This document shows positions 1-8,688 of a stretch of DNA of 64,000 nt, piece by piece. Each line of letters opens with the position of its first letter. Position 1 is the stretch's first letter. Origin of the DNA: Chryseotalea sanaruensis (GTDB taxonomy: Bacteria; Bacteroidota; Bacteroidia; Cytophagales; Cyclobacteriaceae). A model generated the notes under the pieces. That model did not search any database and was not told where the DNA came from. It saw nothing but the letters and a program-made list of their open reading frames with translations. The stretch is from contig NZ_BHXQ01000005.1 of NCBI RefSeq assembly GCF_003990915.1, positions 62,001-126,000 on the forward strand, read 5' to 3'. The position numbers and the translations under genes are program-made.

Positions 1-576
1 TGCTGCCTGATTCTTGGCGACAACATTTTTTATGGAGATAAATTTTCTTCCATTCTGGAAGAGGCAAGCAAGTTAAACAATGGGGCCATAGTGTTTGGTT
101 ATTATGTTAATGATCCGGAACGTTATGGTGTAGCTGAGTTTAGTGAGGATGGCAGTGTATTATCTATTGAAGAGAAACCTAAACAACCGAAATCTAACTA
201 CGCAGTAACTGGCTTATATTTTTATGATAACTCAGTAGTAGAAAAGGCCAAGTCACTGAAACCTTCCAGTAGGGGGGAATTAGAAATAACCGATCTTAAC
301 AGATTATATCTTGAACAAAAAATTCTTTCAGTGAAGTTACTTGGTAGAGGTATGGCCTGGTTAGATACAGGCACCCATCAATCTTTATTGCAGGCTTCAA
401 ATTTTGTCGAATCCATTGAAGAAAGACAGGGTCTAAAAATAGCTTGTCTTGAAGAAATAGCCTTTAGAAAAAAGTATATTAATAAAGATCAGCTTCTTGA
501 ATTGGCAAAACCACTTTCCAAGAACCAATACGGTCAATATCTGATAAAAATTGCCAACGAACGCTTTGTAGCATAA
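1..576 (+). CDS. rfbA: Glucose-1-phosphate thymidylyltransferase, 5'-truncated
   Basis: RmlA makes dTDP-glucose from dTTP and glucose-1-phosphate, the first step of dTDP-deoxysugar synthesis. The reading frame is open from the window edge. It starts inside the nucleotidyltransferase core, at the family motif LGDNIFYG (residues 5-12 of the fragment), so the N-terminal third with the nucleotide-binding loop lies upstream. Further family segments are [27 protein letters not shown] and WLDTGTH. The first internal ATG, at position 91, is not the real start. It is followed after 1 nt by rfbB, the usual RmlA-RmlB order. No rfbC or rfbD is visible in the window, so the dTDP branch cannot be completed to rhamnose from here alone. 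Confidence 0.95.
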   Translation, partial: CCLILGDNIFYGDKFSSILEEASKLNNGAIVFGYYVNDPERYGVAEFSEDGSVLSIEEKPKQPKSNYAVTGLYFYDNSVVEKAKSLKPSSRGELEITDLNRLYLEQKILSVKLLGRGMAWLDTGTHQSLLQASNFVESIEERQGLKIACLEEIAFRKKYINKDQLLELAKPLSKNQYGQYLIKIANERFVA

Positions 577-577
577 T

Positions 578-1594
578 ATGAAGACATTGTTGATAACAGG
601 AGGCGCAGGCTTTATCGGATCTAATTTTATTCCGTACATTATGCAAAAGCATAATGATTACCGAATTATAAATCTTGATTTGTTAACCTATGCAGGGGAT
701 TTAGAAAATCTTAAAGAAGTAGAAAATGATCCTCGTTACTCCTTTGTAAAGGGAGACATTTGTGACAGAGTGCTTGTTGAAAAAATTTTTAATGAGCAAA
801 GCATTGAAGGGGTAATACACTTTGCGGCAGAGTCGCATGTTGATAATTCTATTTCAGGGCCTGAGGCTTTCATTCGTACAAATGTTTTTGGAACCTTCAC
901 ATTATTAGATGTGGCACGTAAACACTGGATGGAGGCTCCCTTTAAGTTTAAAACAGGTTGTGAAGGAAATCGTTTTCTTCATGTTTCAACAGATGAAGTA
1001 TACGGCTCATTGGGCGAAACAGGTTTCTTCACAGAAACAACCTCTTACGCGCCCAACAGTCCGTATTCAGCGTCAAAAGCATCTAGCGATATGCTGGTGC
1101 GTAGTTATTTTCAAACGTATGGATTAAATGTAGTTACTACTAATTGCTCCAATAACTATGGACCTAAGCAGCATGATGAGAAATTGATTCCCACAATTAT
1201 CAGAAAGGCACTTACCGGGCAACCAATACCCATTTATGGAGATGGTAAAAATGTAAGAGATTGGCTTTACGTAACAGATCATGCTAAAGGTATAGATTTG
1301 GTTTTTGAAGACGGTAAAGCAGGTGAAACTTATAATATTGGTGGCAGAAATGAACGAACAAACAATCAGATCGTTGATACAATTTGTGGGCTTTTAGACA
1401 AGCTTAAACCAAAGAATGGTGGTGGCTCTTATCGCGAACAAATAACTTACGTAATAGATAGAGCAGGACATGATAAGCGATACGCTATCGATGCCGACAA
1501 AATAGAAAATGAGTTAGGATGGAGCGCAGTTGAGAATTTTGAAACAGGAATCTTAAAAACAGTTGAGTGGTATTTAGCTAATCGACATAAATAG
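578..1594 (+). CDS. rfbB: dTDP-glucose 4,6-dehydratase
   Basis: RmlB is an NAD-dependent short-chain dehydrogenase/reductase that makes dTDP-4-keto-6-deoxy-glucose. Visible features are the N-terminal Rossmann loop TGGAGFIGSN (residues 7-16), the catalytic-region motif STDEVYGSLG, the YSASK segment carrying the Tyr-Lys pair, NCSNNYGP, and YGDGKNVRDWLYV near the sugar-binding end. The length of 338 aa is normal. The ATG lies 1 nt after the rfbA stop, so translation is probably coupled. The product can feed rhamnose or dTDP-amino-sugar pathways. The second DegT-family aminotransferase at 23220 is one possible downstream user, but that is inference. Confidence 0.96.
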   Translation: MKTLLITGGAGFIGSNFIPYIMQKHNDYRIINLDLLTYAGDLENLKEVENDPRYSFVKGDICDRVLVEKIFNEQSIEGVIHFAAESHVDNSISGPEAFIRTNVFGTFTLLDVARKHWMEAPFKFKTGCEGNRFLHVSTDEVYGSLGETGFFTETTSYAPNSPYSASKASSDMLVRSYFQTYGLNVVTTNCSNNYGPKQHDEKLIPTIIRKALTGQPIPIYGDGKNVRDWLYVTDHAKGIDLVFEDGKAGETYNIGGRNERTNNQIVDTICGLLDKLKPKNGGGSYREQITYVIDRAGHDKRYAIDADKIENELGWSAVENFETGILKTVEWYLANRHK

Positions 1595-1596
1595 AT

Positions 1597-2727
1597 ATGG
1601 ATAAAATTGTAATGGTGGATCTGCAAAAGCAGTATCAAAAAATTAAAGTTGAAGTTGATGCCGCCATGCAGGAAGTGCTGAATACAACAGCTTTTATTCA
1701 GGGCCCTCAGGTACAACAATTTGCAGATGCCTTAGGCAAGTATAATGACGTAGAGTTTGTTATACCCTGTGCAAACGGAACGGATGCTTTACAAATTGCT
1801 ATGATGGCGCTTGATTGTAAGCCAGGAGATGAAATCATTCTTCCAGTGCACACCTATGTTGCCACAGCAGAAGTTATTGCATTGCTGGGCTTAATACCAG
1901 TTTTTACGGAGGTAAATGCGGATACATTTAACATTGATGTAAAGCAAATTGAGTCGAAAATCACTTCAAAAACTAAAGCAATAGTTCCAGTTCACTTGTA
2001 TGGGCAATGTGCCGATATGGAGCCCTTGCTGGCGATTGCTGATAAACATAACCTATACGTCATAGAAGATACAGCCCAGGCACTTGGAGCCGTCTACACA
2101 TTCAATAATGGTAAGAAGATGCGGGCAGGCACTATGGGAACCATAGGCACTACCTCCTTTTTTCCCTCAAAAAACCTGGGTTGCTATGGTGATGGAGGAG
2201 CGCTGTTTACAAGGGATAAGGACCTTGCCGAAAAAATAAAAATGATGGCCAATCATGGTCAGCGTATAAAATATCACCATGATGTAATAGGTGTAAATAG
2301 TCGTTTGGATACACTCCAGGCAGCTATTTTGAATGTTAAATTAAAGTACCTTGATCAATATGAGGCAGCAAGAAATAAAGTTGCTGCTTATTATGATAAT
2401 GCATTAGCTTCAATAAACGGCATCATCACACCCGTAAGGAGCAATAATTCATCACATGTCTTTCATCAATACACATTAAAAGTTAGAGGAAACAAACGTG
2501 ATGCATTAAAAAGGTATTTGGAAGACAAAGGTATACCTACTATGATTTACTATCCAGTGCCTTTGCACTTACAGAAGGCTTATGTACGTGAGGGTTTTGG
2601 TGAAGGGTCTTTTCCTTTAACGGAATCGCTTTCAAGAGAGGTGATCTCATTGCCAATTCACACGGAAATGATCGAAGAACATCAGGCTTATATTGTATCT
2701 TGTATTAAAGATTTTTTTAATAATTGA
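1597..2727 (+). CDS. wbpE: WbpE/WlbC-type sugar-nucleotide 3-aminotransferase (DegT/DnrJ/EryC1/StrS family)
   Basis: This is a PLP enzyme of the DegT/DnrJ/EryC1/StrS family. The internal-aldimine lysine is K192 in the motif SFFPSKNLG, and the family motifs CANGTDAL (58-65), PVHLYGQ and [11 protein letters not shown] are present. Its three downstream neighbours match WbpD, WbpI and WbpB. From that context I infer it is the WbpE step, glutamate-dependent 3-amination of UDP-3-keto-GlcNAcA. Family membership is certain, but the exact substrate rests on gene order. It starts 2 nt after rfbB, so an alternative is 3- or 4-amination of the dTDP-4-keto sugar made by RfbB. The wbp block behind it makes the UDP-uronate substrate more likely. 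Confidence 0.9.
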   Translation: MDKIVMVDLQKQYQKIKVEVDAAMQEVLNTTAFIQGPQVQQFADALGKYNDVEFVIPCANGTDALQIAMMALDCKPGDEIILPVHTYVATAEVIALLGLIPVFTEVNADTFNIDVKQIESKITSKTKAIVPVHLYGQCADMEPLLAIADKHNLYVIEDTAQALGAVYTFNNGKKMRAGTMGTIGTTSFFPSKNLGCYGDGGALFTRDKDLAEKIKMMANHGQRIKYHHDVIGVNSRLDTLQAAILNVKLKYLDQYEAARNKVAAYYDNALASINGIITPVRSNNSSHVFHQYTLKVRGNKRDALKRYLEDKGIPTMIYYPVPLHLQKAYVREGFGEGSFPLTESLSREVISLPIHTEMIEEHQAYIVSCIKDFFNN

Positions 2728-3305
2728 TGGAAACAAAAGAATATACTGCGCATCCTTCAGCCATTATTGACGAGGGCTGTGATATTGGAAAGGGAACAAA
2801 AGTATGGCACTTTTCTCACATCATGCCAAACTGCAAGATCGGAGAAAATTGTAACATTGGTCAAAATGTGGTAATCTCTCCCGAGGTTGTATTGGGCAAC
2901 AATGTAAAAGTGCAAAACAATGTGTCTATTTACACAGGGGTAATTTGCGAGGATGATGTTTTCTTAGGACCCTCAATGGTATTTACCAATGTAACTAATC
3001 CACGTAGTGCAGTCAATAGAAGAGGACAATATGCAAAAACCACAGTGAAGAAAGGAGCATCCATTGGTGCTAATGCAACTATTGTGTGCGGCCACGACAT
3101 TGGTAAATTTGCATTTATTGGCGCTGGAGCAGTGGTAACTAAACATGTTCCGGATTATGCTCTGGTGGTGGGTAATCCAGCCAAACAAATTGGTTGGATG
3201 AGTGAGTTCGGGCACCGTTTAAAATTTGATGAGAAAGGTGAGGCTATTTGCGATGAGAGTAAGGAAAAGTATACAATTATTAATAACCGAGTAGTTAAGT
3301 CTTAG
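2727..3305 (+). CDS. wbpD: WbpD/WlbB-type UDP-amino-sugar N-acetyltransferase
   Basis: This is a left-handed beta-helix acetyltransferase of the WbpD/WlbB subgroup, which acetylates the 3-amino group of UDP-2-acetamido-3-amino-GlcA using acetyl-CoA. Hexapeptide repeats run from about residue 18 to 140 ([28 protein letters not shown]). The subgroup hallmark [14 protein letters not shown] follows, and the end reads [18 protein letters not shown]. At 192 aa it has the usual WbpD length. I chose the ATG at 2727, which overlaps the wbpE stop by one base (TGATG). A TTG one codon earlier is the alternative. It is translationally coupled to the aminotransferase. Confidence 0.92.
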   Translation: METKEYTAHPSAIIDEGCDIGKGTKVWHFSHIMPNCKIGENCNIGQNVVISPEVVLGNNVKVQNNVSIYTGVICEDDVFLGPSMVFTNVTNPRSAVNRRGQYAKTTVKKGASIGANATIVCGHDIGKFAFIGAGAVVTKHVPDYALVVGNPAKQIGWMSEFGHRLKFDEKGEAICDESKEKYTIINNRVVKS

Positions 3306-3313
3306 TAAACCCA

Positions 3314-4387
3314 ATGAAAAAAATTGTTACTATTCTTGGCGCCAGGCCTCAGTTTATTAAAGCAGCAACGCTTTCCAGAGTTTTTCATGAAAGAGACCTG
3401 AAGGAGGTTATCATTCACACCGGTCAGCATTACGATTGGAATATGAGTGATATTTTCTTTGAACAAATGGCAATTCCTAAACCAAATTATGCTTTAAGCA
3501 TTAACAGCAAGCACCATGGTGATATGACTGGGAAGATGCTGGAAGGAATAGAAAAAGTACTATTGGATGAGAAACCAAATGCTGTGCTTGTGTATGGGGA
3601 TACAAATTCAACACTGGCAGGAGCTCTTGCTGCTGCCAAGCTTCATATTCCAATAGCGCACGTTGAAGCCGGGCTGCGATCATTCAACAGGCGTATGCCA
3701 GAAGAGATCAATCGGGTTTTAACTGACCATATGTCAACATGGTTATTTGCTCCAACAACTACAGCGGTTAATAACCTTTCAAAAGAAGGCATAACTCAAG
3801 AAAGTATTTTGCAAGTCGGTGATGTTATGTACGATGCAGTACTTTTTTATCAGAAGATGGCTCAGCAGCAATCAGACGTTTTGAAAAGAATTGGAATAAA
3901 TAGTGAACCATTCATTTTAGCGACAATACACAGGGCAGAAAACACGAATAGTCAAGAGAAGCTTAGAGCTATTTTTTCACAACTTGAAATACTCGCCAAA
4001 GAGAAACTAGTTATACTCCCCTTGCACCCTCGTACAAAATCATTATTAGATAGAGATTATTCCACAGACCAATTTAAGATAATTGATCCAATAGGTTATT
4101 TTGATATGATTTTGCTTCAAAAGCATTGCAAACTCATAATAACAGACTCGGGGGGTGTACAAAAGGAAGCTTTTTTTAATAATAAATTCTGTATAACAGT
4201 TAGAGAGGAAACAGAATGGGTAGAGTTAGTTGAACATGGGTTCAATTTTTTAGCTAATCCTATATCAACGATACAAACATTAGTAACCCAACTTTGGGAT
4301 CGGGAATTTGACTCCAAGAAAAATAACCTTTATGGAATTGGGAAATCAGCTGAGAAAATTGTTGACATTTTAGAAAAGAACATATGA
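3314..4387 (+). CDS. wbpI: WbpI/WlbD-type UDP-sugar 2-epimerase (non-hydrolysing family)
   Basis: This is a member of the non-hydrolysing UDP-GlcNAc 2-epimerase (WecB/MnaA) family. Motifs are GARPQFIKA (residues 9-17), TGQHYD, VYGDTNSTLAGA, HVEAGLRS, ATIHRAENT, LHPRT and TDSGGVQKEAF near residue 276. Length (357 aa) is typical. Next to WbpE, WbpD and WbpB genes it most likely converts UDP-2,3-diacetamido-glucuronate to the manno form, as WbpI does. The simple UDP-GlcNAc to UDP-ManNAc reaction is the alternative. It begins 8 nt after wbpD and its stop overlaps the wbpB start. Confidence 0.92.
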   Translation: MKKIVTILGARPQFIKAATLSRVFHERDLKEVIIHTGQHYDWNMSDIFFEQMAIPKPNYALSINSKHHGDMTGKMLEGIEKVLLDEKPNAVLVYGDTNSTLAGALAAAKLHIPIAHVEAGLRSFNRRMPEEINRVLTDHMSTWLFAPTTTAVNNLSKEGITQESILQVGDVMYDAVLFYQKMAQQQSDVLKRIGINSEPFILATIHRAENTNSQEKLRAIFSQLEILAKEKLVILPLHPRTKSLLDRDYSTDQFKIIDPIGYFDMILLQKHCKLIITDSGGVQKEAFFNNKFCITVREETEWVELVEHGFNFLANPISTIQTLVTQLWDREFDSKKNNLYGIGKSAEKIVDILEKNI

Positions 4388-5358
4388 AGAATTTCGCACT
4401 TATTGGGGCAGCAGGATTTATTGCGCCACGTCATTTAAAGGCAATTAAGGATACAGGCAACACCTTAATAGCAGCACTTGATCAGTTTGACCAGGTGGGA
4501 GTTTTAGATTCTTATTTTCCGAATGTTGATTTTTTTACTGAATTTGAAAGATTCGACAGACACATTGATAAGCTGAAGAGGCAAGAGGTGAAAATTGACT
4601 ATGTCAGCATATGTACCCCAAACTATTTGCATGACTCACATATACGATTTGCATTAAGACATCAAGCAGATTCCATTTGCGAAAAACCTTTAGTACTCAA
4701 TCCATGGAATATTAATGCTCTTGCTGAAATTGAAAACGAAACTGGAAGGAAGGTTAATAATATCCTTCAATTAAGACTTCACCCGGCCATTCAGCAACTC
4801 AAAAAAAGAATAGAAAACGATAAAACCGGTAAGGTTTACGATGTTGATTTAACCTACATCACCTCCCGAGGTAACTGGTATTATACAAGCTGGAAAGGTG
4901 ATGTTTCTAAATCAGGAGGTATAGCTACAAATATTGGAGTGCATTTTTATGACATGTTGCAGTGGGTTTTTGGTAAACTAAGATCTAATAAGGTACATGT
5001 GCATACGCACGACCGTGCTGCAGGTTTTCTTGAGTTTGACAAAGCCCGAGTTAGGTGGTTTTTAAGTATAAACTATGATACAATACCTGATGAAATTAAG
5101 GCTCAGGGTAAGCGTACGTTCAGATCCCTAAAAATGGAGGGTGAAGAAATTGAATTCAGTGACGGATTCACAGACTTACATACTCGCAGCTATGAAGCTA
5201 TTCTACAAGGCCAAGGTTTTGGGCTGGATGATGTGAGAACAGCTATTCAGATTGTTCACGATATAAGAATAGCCGAACCTTTGGGATTAATAGGTGATTA
5301 TCATCCCTTCGCAACTAAAAAGCTAGCTGTGCATCCTCTAAAAAGTAATGTTGGTTAA
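4384..5358 (+). CDS. wbpB: WbpB/WlbA-type UDP-sugar 3-dehydrogenase (Gfo/Idh/MocA family)
   Basis: This NAD-dependent oxidoreductase oxidises C3 of UDP-GlcNAcA to give the 3-keto substrate of WbpE. The N-terminus KNFALIGAAGFIAPRHLKAI is the WlbA/WbpB hallmark and carries the dinucleotide-binding loop. ALDQFD, TEFERFDRH (52-60) and the EKP motif at 100-102 also match. The middle segment HFYDMLQWVFG lies in the substrate domain. At 324 aa it has the normal length. The ATG overlaps the wbpI stop (ATGA). With wbpE, wbpD and wbpI it completes the pathway from UDP-GlcNAcA to UDP-ManNAc(3NAc)A. The 6-dehydrogenase WbpA/WbpO is not in the window and may lie upstream. Confidence 0.94.
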   Translation: MKNFALIGAAGFIAPRHLKAIKDTGNTLIAALDQFDQVGVLDSYFPNVDFFTEFERFDRHIDKLKRQEVKIDYVSICTPNYLHDSHIRFALRHQADSICEKPLVLNPWNINALAEIENETGRKVNNILQLRLHPAIQQLKKRIENDKTGKVYDVDLTYITSRGNWYYTSWKGDVSKSGGIATNIGVHFYDMLQWVFGKLRSNKVHVHTHDRAAGFLEFDKARVRWFLSINYDTIPDEIKAQGKRTFRSLKMEGEEIEFSDGFTDLHTRSYEAILQGQGFGLDDVRTAIQIVHDIRIAEPLGLIGDYHPFATKKLAVHPLKSNVG

Positions 5359-5385
5359 ACTAGAGTTTATTTAATCTTTTGTAAA

Positions 5386-6663
5386 GTGTTAGAAAAGTAC
5401 AGAGCACGGTTGGATAAGTCGGAATTCTATAAGAGTATTTTTACCTTAATGACGGGCACCGCATTATCTCAAATAATACCTCTGGCTATCACCCCTATAC
5501 TTACAAGGTTATATACTCCTGATGATTTTGGTTTGTTAGCGTTATACCTCAGCACTGTTTCTATCTTGACATTAGTCGCTACAGGTAATTACGAAAAAGC
5601 TATAATCATGCCCAAGCAAGATCGTGATGCAGTGGGTATTATTAAGCTTGCTTTTCTTCTATCTGTAAGCGCTAGTCTAACTATTTTGCTGCTCACAATT
5701 TTTCTCCGAGAACAAATAGCCAGATTTTATAATAATCCAAAAATTATTGATCTGCTATTTTTTGTCCCGTTTTCAGTATTCTCGCTAGCTATTTACAACA
5801 TCATTAATACTTGGTTTAATCGTGTCAAGCAATACTCCGTTTTAAGTTATAATCGAGTTACTAAATCAAGCCTTTCTTCAGTCTTCAGCATTGCTTTTGG
5901 TATTAGTAAGTTGGCAACGATTGGGTTAATTTTTAGTGAATTTCTGGGGCAACTTTTTGCCACAATTTTATTTGGGAGATCATTTTACAGAACAAACAGA
6001 GGAGATTTCATTGCGACCTCCAAGGCGGATATGATTAGACTTGCTAAAGATTATAAGAAATTCCCTCAATTCTCTTTGCCAGCAGATTTATTAAGCATGG
6101 GTTCATATCAACTGCCAATTTTCCTCTTTTCAAAATTCTTCACTCAAGCTGTTGTTGGATACTATTCTCTTTGTATACGTGTTTTAGACAAGCCATTCAT
6201 ATTTTTTACGAATGCAGTTTATGAGGTTTTTAGACAGAAGGCCATGGAGGATTATAACCGTGATGGGAATTGCAGGAGCATTTATATAAAAACATTTAAA
6301 AGACTTCTTGTTATAAGCCTACCCATTATGAGTATATTCATCATTGCGTCACCTCTAATATTTAAAGTGGTGTTTGGCAATGAATGGGAGGTTGCAGGGC
6401 ATTATGCAAGAATTATTTCGGTGATGTATATCTTTAAATTTGTAGCATCACCACTTAGCTTTATGTTTTATGTTGCTAATAAGCAGCGATTGGACTTTTT
6501 ATTACATGTTTATGTTTTTCTGAGCTCTTGTTTGATTTTGACCCTTTCATTCAAGAGTGCATTCACCATTGAGAAAACTTTAATACTATTTGTTTTGAAC
6601 TACTCTTTGGTTTATATTTTTTACATTTTCAAATCTTATCAGTTCGCAAATGGAAAGGCATGA
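5386..6663 (+). CDS. wzx: Wzx-type polysaccharide flippase
   Basis: This polytopic inner-membrane protein belongs to the MOP/MATE-like Wzx family, which moves undecaprenyl-PP-linked repeat units to the periplasm. The first segment (residues about 15-50) carries GTALSQIIPLAITPILTRLY followed by PDDFG, a recurring Wzx signature. Many further hydrophobic segments follow, about twelve in all. The chosen start is GTG at 5386. It follows the wbpB stop by 27 nt and I see no ATG that would preserve the first membrane segment better. The 3' end overlaps the next acetyltransferase by 14 bp. Repeat-unit specificity cannot be read from the sequence. Confidence 0.9.
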   Translation: MLEKYRARLDKSEFYKSIFTLMTGTALSQIIPLAITPILTRLYTPDDFGLLALYLSTVSILTLVATGNYEKAIIMPKQDRDAVGIIKLAFLLSVSASLTILLLTIFLREQIARFYNNPKIIDLLFFVPFSVFSLAIYNIINTWFNRVKQYSVLSYNRVTKSSLSSVFSIAFGISKLATIGLIFSEFLGQLFATILFGRSFYRTNRGDFIATSKADMIRLAKDYKKFPQFSLPADLLSMGSYQLPIFLFSKFFTQAVVGYYSLCIRVLDKPFIFFTNAVYEVFRQKAMEDYNRDGNCRSIYIKTFKRLLVISLPIMSIFIIASPLIFKVVFGNEWEVAGHYARIISVMYIFKFVASPLSFMFYVANKQRLDFLLHVYVFLSSCLILTLSFKSAFTIEKTLILFVLNYSLVYIFYIFKSYQFANGKA

Positions 6664-7279
6664 AAATATATTTAAACATTACGTTTGGCAAATTATACGG
6701 TTTTTACCGCTGCTAAACATTCTTTACTTCACAAGAGGTACCCAAAATCCAGTTACCTTAAAATTCCTCTTTTGGCAAAAGATCATAGGATTTAACAGAG
6801 GAGCTTATTGGCCTATCCACTTTTCAAGTGTAGTTAATAACTGGAGAAATGTATATGCTGGAATTGATGTTTGTCCAGGCTATTCACCCGGTTGCTATAT
6901 CCAAGCTATTGGTAAAGTTTTTATTGGCGACTATACACAAATAGCGCCAAACGTTGGTATAATTAGCGCAAATCATGAACTTAATGATAACAGAAAACAC
7001 GTTGTTAAGGATGTAGTAATAGGTAAGTATTGTTGGTTAGGCATGAATAGTATTGTGCTCCCCGGCACCGAGTTGGGAGACTTTACTGTTGTAGCAGCAG
7101 GCGCTGTGGTTACTAAGTCTTTTCCTTCAGGTTATTGTGTTTTAGGGGGAAACCCAGCAAGGGTCATTAAGGAATTAAATAAGGAAGAATGCGTCTCTTA
7201 TAAAAATAAGTACGAATATCTTGGATATATAAAGGCATCAAAGTTCCCACAGTTTAGAAAGAAGCATTTATCAGTATGA
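6650..7279 (+). CDS. Hexapeptide-repeat acyltransferase of the polysaccharide locus
   Basis: This 209-aa protein has a left-handed beta-helix C-terminal half (residues about 85-175), with IGKVFIGDYTQIAPNVGI, GKYCWLGMNSIVLPG, LGDFTVVAAGAVVTKSFP and GGNPARVIKELN. These are hallmarks of colanic-acid/WcaF-type O-acetyltransferases. The N-terminal 70 residues are basic and aromatic and are less typical. It presumably acetylates a sugar of the glycan made here. The gene overlaps wzx by 14 bp and the next gene by 4 bp (ATGA), so it is operonic. The acceptor is unknown, and a serine acetyltransferase role is unlikely in this setting. Confidence 0.85.
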   Translation: MERHENIFKHYVWQIIRFLPLLNILYFTRGTQNPVTLKFLFWQKIIGFNRGAYWPIHFSSVVNNWRNVYAGIDVCPGYSPGCYIQAIGKVFIGDYTQIAPNVGIISANHELNDNRKHVVKDVVIGKYCWLGMNSIVLPGTELGDFTVVAAGAVVTKSFPSGYCVLGGNPARVIKELNKEECVSYKNKYEYLGYIKASKFPQFRKKHLSV

Positions 7280-7890
7280 TATCGATCATTGATTACGGTT
7301 TAGGAAATTTGGGCTCGATTGTCAACATGTTCAAAAAAATTGGATATCAATCACAAATTATACATCGACCAGAAGAGCTTGACCAAGCCACTAAATTAAT
7401 ACTTCCAGGCGTGGGCGCTTTTGATACAGGGATTAAACACCTTCAAGATCATGGCTGGTTAGCGCCTCTGGAAAAAAAAGTTATGGTTGAACGCATACCC
7501 ATAATGGGTATTTGTTTGGGAATGCAATTAATGACTAAAGGAAGTGAAGAGGGAAAGTTTGACGGACTTGGTTGGATTGACGCATATACAAGAAAATTTC
7601 AGCCGGCATCGGCAGAAGTGAAAATTCCGCATATGGGATGGAGTAAAGCAGATATTGTTAAGGAGAGTAAGCTACTCATCCAAAAAAATAATAGTGAGAG
7701 ACGTTTCTACTTTGTTCATTCTTATTTTGTTTCAGTTAACAATGCTGAAGATGAGTTACTCAGATGTAACTATGGCAATAACTTCACTGCTGGGTTTGAA
7801 AGAAACAATATAATTGGTGTTCAATTCCACCCCGAGAAGAGCCATAAATTTGGAATGGAGCTTTTTGGTAATTTTGCAAATAATTATTAG
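7276..7890 (+). CDS. wbuY: WbuY-type glutamine amidotransferase (HisH-like) for acetamidino-sugar synthesis
   Basis: This is a class I glutamine amidotransferase of the HisH family (204 aa). The nucleophile is C80 in GICLGMQL and the His-Glu pair is H185/E187 in VQFHPEKSH. The N-terminus IDYGLGNLGSI and LPGVGAFD are typical. No other histidine-biosynthesis gene is nearby. It sits with a HisF-like and a PP-loop sugar amidotransferase, the set known from Pseudomonas aeruginosa O5 (hisH2-hisF2-wbpG). I therefore infer that it supplies ammonia for converting an N-acetyl to an acetamidino group on a sugar nucleotide. It overlaps the upstream gene by 4 bp. Confidence 0.88.
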   Translation: MISIIDYGLGNLGSIVNMFKKIGYQSQIIHRPEELDQATKLILPGVGAFDTGIKHLQDHGWLAPLEKKVMVERIPIMGICLGMQLMTKGSEEGKFDGLGWIDAYTRKFQPASAEVKIPHMGWSKADIVKESKLLIQKNNSERRFYFVHSYFVSVNNAEDELLRCNYGNNFTAGFERNNIIGVQFHPEKSHKFGMELFGNFANNY

Positions 7891-7895
7891 AGATA

Positions 7896-8657
7896 ATGTT
7901 AAAAACAAGAATTATCCCATGTCTGCTACTTAAAGATGGTGGGCTTGTGAAAACCATAAAATTTGCTAACCCAAAATATGTAGGAGATCCCATTAATGCA
8001 GTTAAAATCTTTAATGAAAAAGAAGTCGATGAACTTATATTTTTAGACATTGAAGCTTCCCGACAAAAGCGAGATCCTAATTATGATTTGATAAAAGATT
8101 TGGCTTCCGAATGTTTTATGCCATTCGCTTATGGAGGAGGTGTTACTACAATCGATCAAATCAGAAAAATACTTAGGCTTGGTGTGGAGAAAGTTGTAAT
8201 AAATGCTTTTGCAATAAAGCAACCAGCATTCATTAAGGAAGCCTCAACTCATTTTGGCAGCTCTACAATTATTGCAGCGGTAGATATTAAGAAAGACTTT
8301 TGGGGGCACTATAAAGTGTACGATCACGTAGCAAGAAAAATAACCAATAAGGATCCAGAAAAATATATACAAGAGCTGGTGAATGAAGGTGCTGGCGAAA
8401 TTTTTTTAAATAATGTTGATAGAGATGGCACTTACCTAGGCCTTGATCTCCCCATTGTAGCTAGAATTAACAGTCAACTTCCTGTGCCCTTGATTATATG
8501 CGGAGGTATCTCAAGTCTGAAGAATATTAAAGATGCAGTTGAACAGACAAAAGTATCAGGCGCTGCCGCAGGCAGTATATTTGTTTTTCAAGGACCGCAT
8601 CGTGCGGTTCTGATTTCATATCCCTCCTATAACGAATTAAAAGAAATTGTTGGTTAA
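7896..8657 (+). CDS. wbuZ: WbuZ-type HisF-like ammonia-channel subunit
   Basis: This is a HisF-like (beta/alpha)8 barrel (253 aa) that would pair with the HisH-like subunit. The N-terminus reads RIIPCLLLKDGG. Genuine HisF has the catalytic Asp11 in PCLDVKDG, and here residue 11 is Leu. D130 in AAVDIKK is kept. Loss of Asp11 argues against histidine synthesis and fits the WbuZ role of passing ammonia to the sugar amidotransferase. YVGDPINAVKIFNEKEVDEL (29-48) is characteristic of this subfamily. It starts 5 nt after wbuY. The partner wbuX is not next to it: a 3.2-kb secreted-protein gene lies between them. Confidence 0.88.
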   Translation: MLKTRIIPCLLLKDGGLVKTIKFANPKYVGDPINAVKIFNEKEVDELIFLDIEASRQKRDPNYDLIKDLASECFMPFAYGGGVTTIDQIRKILRLGVEKVVINAFAIKQPAFIKEASTHFGSSTIIAAVDIKKDFWGHYKVYDHVARKITNKDPEKYIQELVNEGAGEIFLNNVDRDGTYLGLDLPIVARINSQLPVPLIICGGISSLKNIKDAVEQTKVSGAAAGSIFVFQGPHRAVLISYPSYNELKEIVG

Positions 8658-8688
8658 AACATTTAATGGTGACAGAAGCCCAAAAGTG

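Noticed and set aside
7276..8657. HisH/HisF as histidine biosynthesis genes
   Set aside because: No other his genes are present, HisF lacks Asp11, and the set matches WbuY/WbuZ next to WbuX.
8647..8688. Upstream TTG start for the 1083-aa cargo
   Set aside because: It would overlap wbuZ and add 14 residues before a clean signal peptide; the ATG at 8689 is preferred.
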